Source: a virus. From it: a stretch of DNA of 21,348 nucleotides. A model generated the notes under the pieces. It did not search any database. It was given only the letters and a program-made list of their open reading frames with translations, and was not told where the DNA came from. The position numbers were made by a program, and so were the translations under genes. This document shows positions 20,050 through 21,348 of this stretch, in pieces; the stretch's first letter is position 1, and every line of letters begins with the position of its first letter. Location: positions 1 to 21,348 of IMG/VR virus record IMGVR_UViG_3300030520_001138; one strand, written 5' to 3'.

Positions 20050-21348
20050 TCAACGATCAGCCGCCCGGCCGTCTACGAGGTCGTTGGCTGGCACGAGGCC
20101 TTCGCACAGCATGTCCGCCCACTCGACCGCCAGCTCGCGGCGCCGGGCAGAGTGCTGGCTGCGATTGTAGGCGAACTCCGACCCCGACAATCCCTTGGGC
20201 TTGTGCGCGAGCATCAGATCGACAACGTGGCGGTCGCCTTCCATGCGCGGCGGCGCCGGGCGGTCGTTCAGCAGCGTCGAGAAGGCCGAGCGCCATCCAT
20301 GCGGAACGTGCCGATCCTGATAGCCCTCGCGCTTGTAGAGGGTTTCCAGCGCGGCCGTCGTCATTGGCCGGCGCGTGGTGCGCTGGCCGGGGAAGAGGAT
20401 CGGGATGCGGCCAGTCAGCCGGTGCAGCGCGCGGAGTAGCTCGACGGCCTGCCGGGGCAGCGGCACGTCGTGCGCGAAAGCCGCCTCGCCCTTGCTCTCT
20501 AGCTCGAGCTTCATGCGCTCGGCCGGGATGCGCCAGATGGCATCGGGTGCTGGCGCGGATGGAACAGTCCAATCGATACCCTCGATTTCGCTCCAAGCTG
20601 CACCAGCGAGCACTCCGGGCCGCACCGCCGTGAGTGCCAATAGCCTAGACGCCAGCTTCGTGGCGGGACCCGCCGTCGAATCGTCGATGCAGCGCATCAG
20701 CGTGCGAAGCTCGCCGAGGTCGGTAAGCGCCGGCTGCTTGCCGCGCACCACGATCGGGCGGAGCGCCTTGCCCACGGTGGCCGCCGGGTCCGTCGGGACG
20801 ATGCCTTCGCTCATCCCGTACACGAATATGGCCGATATATGCTCGCGCCGCCGCTTCGCTGAATCGAGGGAGCCGCGGGCTTCGATCTTGCGCAGCACCC
20901 GGAGGATCATGGGCCCGTCTATGTCCGCCAAGGGAAGCGCCCCGAGATCCGGGAACACGTCGCGCTCAAGCCCCTGCAGTAGCTTTCTCGAATAGGTGGG
21001 CGACCAGCGCGGCCGCTGCGCCTCGTGCCAAGCGCGACCGATCTTCTCCATCGTGGCGCCGGCCGCCGCGTGGGCGGCCATGCGCCGCTTATGCTCCTCG
21101 ACCACCGGATCGCGATGGTCGCGTAGCAGGCGCCGGGCGTCGTCACGGCGATCACGCGCCTGGGCCAGCGTCACCTCGGGATAGCGGCCGAACGTCAGCC
21201 GTTTCTCCTTGTCGGCGAACCGATACTTCATGCGCCAGGACTTCCCGCCCTTGGTCGTCACGAACAGGTATAGGCCCAGCGAATCGCCGAGCTTATAGTC
21301 CTTGTCTTTAGCCTGCGCCTTTCGGCATTGCGCATCGGTTAGCGGCAT
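20050..21348 (-). CDS. P4-type tyrosine integrase
   Basis: A 432-residue site-specific recombinase. Residues 1-90 are the arm-binding domain of P4-like integrases (MPLTDAQCRKAQ, GLYLFVTTKGGKSWRMKYRF, TFGRYPEVTLAQARD). The core-binding helices span about 95-195. The catalytic domain shows Arg243 (LTAVRPGVL), a probable Lys280 (ERMK), His350 and Arg353 (HGWRSAF), His382 and the nucleophile Tyr394 (EFAYNRS). All key residues are present, so the protein should be active. Its start codon is the last base of the window, so promoter and attachment site lie outside. Such integrases usually insert at tRNA genes. It is convergent with, and directly abuts, the AlpA gene. Confidence 0.95.
   Translation of the reverse strand: MPLTDAQCRKAQAKDKDYKLGDSLGLYLFVTTKGGKSWRMKYRFADKEKRLTFGRYPEVTLAQARDRRDDARRLLRDHRDPVVEEHKRRMAAHAAAGATMEKIGRAWHEAQRPRWSPTYSRKLLQGLERDVFPDLGALPLADIDGPMILRVLRKIEARGSLDSAKRRREHISAIFVYGMSEGIVPTDPAATVGKALRPIVVRGKQPALTDLGELRTLMRCIDDSTAGPATKLASRLLALTAVRPGVLAGAAWSEIEGIDWTVPSAPAPDAIWRIPAERMKLELESKGEAAFAHDVPLPRQAVELLRALHRLTGRIPILFPGQRTTRRPMTTAALETLYKREGYQDRHVPHGWRSAFSTLLNDRPAPPRMEGDRHVVDLMLAHKPKGLSGSEFAYNRSQHSARRRELAVEWADMLCEGLVPANDLVDGRAADR

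Larger units (their letters stand above)
322..21348. mobile_element. Degraded siphophage-type prophage remnant
   Basis: Integrase, AlpA-type regulator, early operon, tail genes, tailspike, lysis genes and accessory genes form one element. Terminase, portal, protease and major capsid genes are not found anywhere in the window. The upstream side of the head-tail adaptor gene, where they would lie, is joined directly to the early operon. The left edge is set at the first phage-like gene and is uncertain. The right edge is beyond the integrase. No direct repeat can be checked because the far flank is missing. Confidence 0.8.

Overview
The window is most of a degraded, integrated siphophage (prophage remnant) in a high-GC alphaproteobacterium. 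A Sphingomonas-like host is my best guess. The reasons are the codon use, a sphingomonad-type intergenic palindrome at 100-120, and phage proteins of types I associate with sphingomonad prophages (DUF6441-like neck protein, YozE-like small protein, glycine-rich tail domain). These family names come from recognising sequence patterns by eye; no database search was possible.

Layout from left to right: (1) the last 22 codons of a host-side gene and an intergenic palindrome; (2) a rightward cassette at 328-1595 with a YozE-like protein, a small helix-turn-helix protein, an IHF-alpha homologue and a HIRAN-domain protein; (3) a leftward single-span membrane protein (1618-2640) that looks like a moron, then two small rightward genes (an acidic protein and a zinc-ribbon protein); (4) a long leftward late block (16302 down to 3533), read from the right as neck/head-tail proteins, tail terminator, truncated tail tube protein, truncated tape measure, three tail-tip proteins including an NlpC/P60-like peptidase, a gpJ-like N-terminus joined to a glycine-rich domain, a small tail protein, a pectate-lyase-fold tailspike, two membrane proteins of holin/spanin type, a lysozyme-like endolysin, a twin zinc-knuckle protein and small membrane proteins; (5) a rightward early-type operon (16303-20049) of a dozen small genes that mostly overlap by ATGA or TGATG, ending in an AlpA-type regulator; (6) a P4-type tyrosine integrase facing left, whose start codon is the last base of the window.

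Two things stand out. First, the only large non-coding gap inside the late block (5617-6454) holds a tandem array of at least five, probably seven, two-hairpin units with a period near 120 bp. The stems covary between units, and every non-Watson-Crick pair I found is a G.U on the plus strand and would be A.C on the minus strand. That points to structured plus-strand RNAs running against the flanking late genes. I do not recognise the family.

Second, the structural module has been cut down. Terminase, portal, protease and capsid genes are absent. The tail tube gene stops being recognisable after about 89 codons and runs out of frame into the middle of a tape measure. The gpJ homologue is joined after about 193 residues to a glycine-rich adhesin domain. 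A 5'-truncated early gene abuts the head-tail adaptor gene at about 16303. The element is therefore unlikely to make normal virions by itself, while the lysis, adsorption, early and integration genes remain open.
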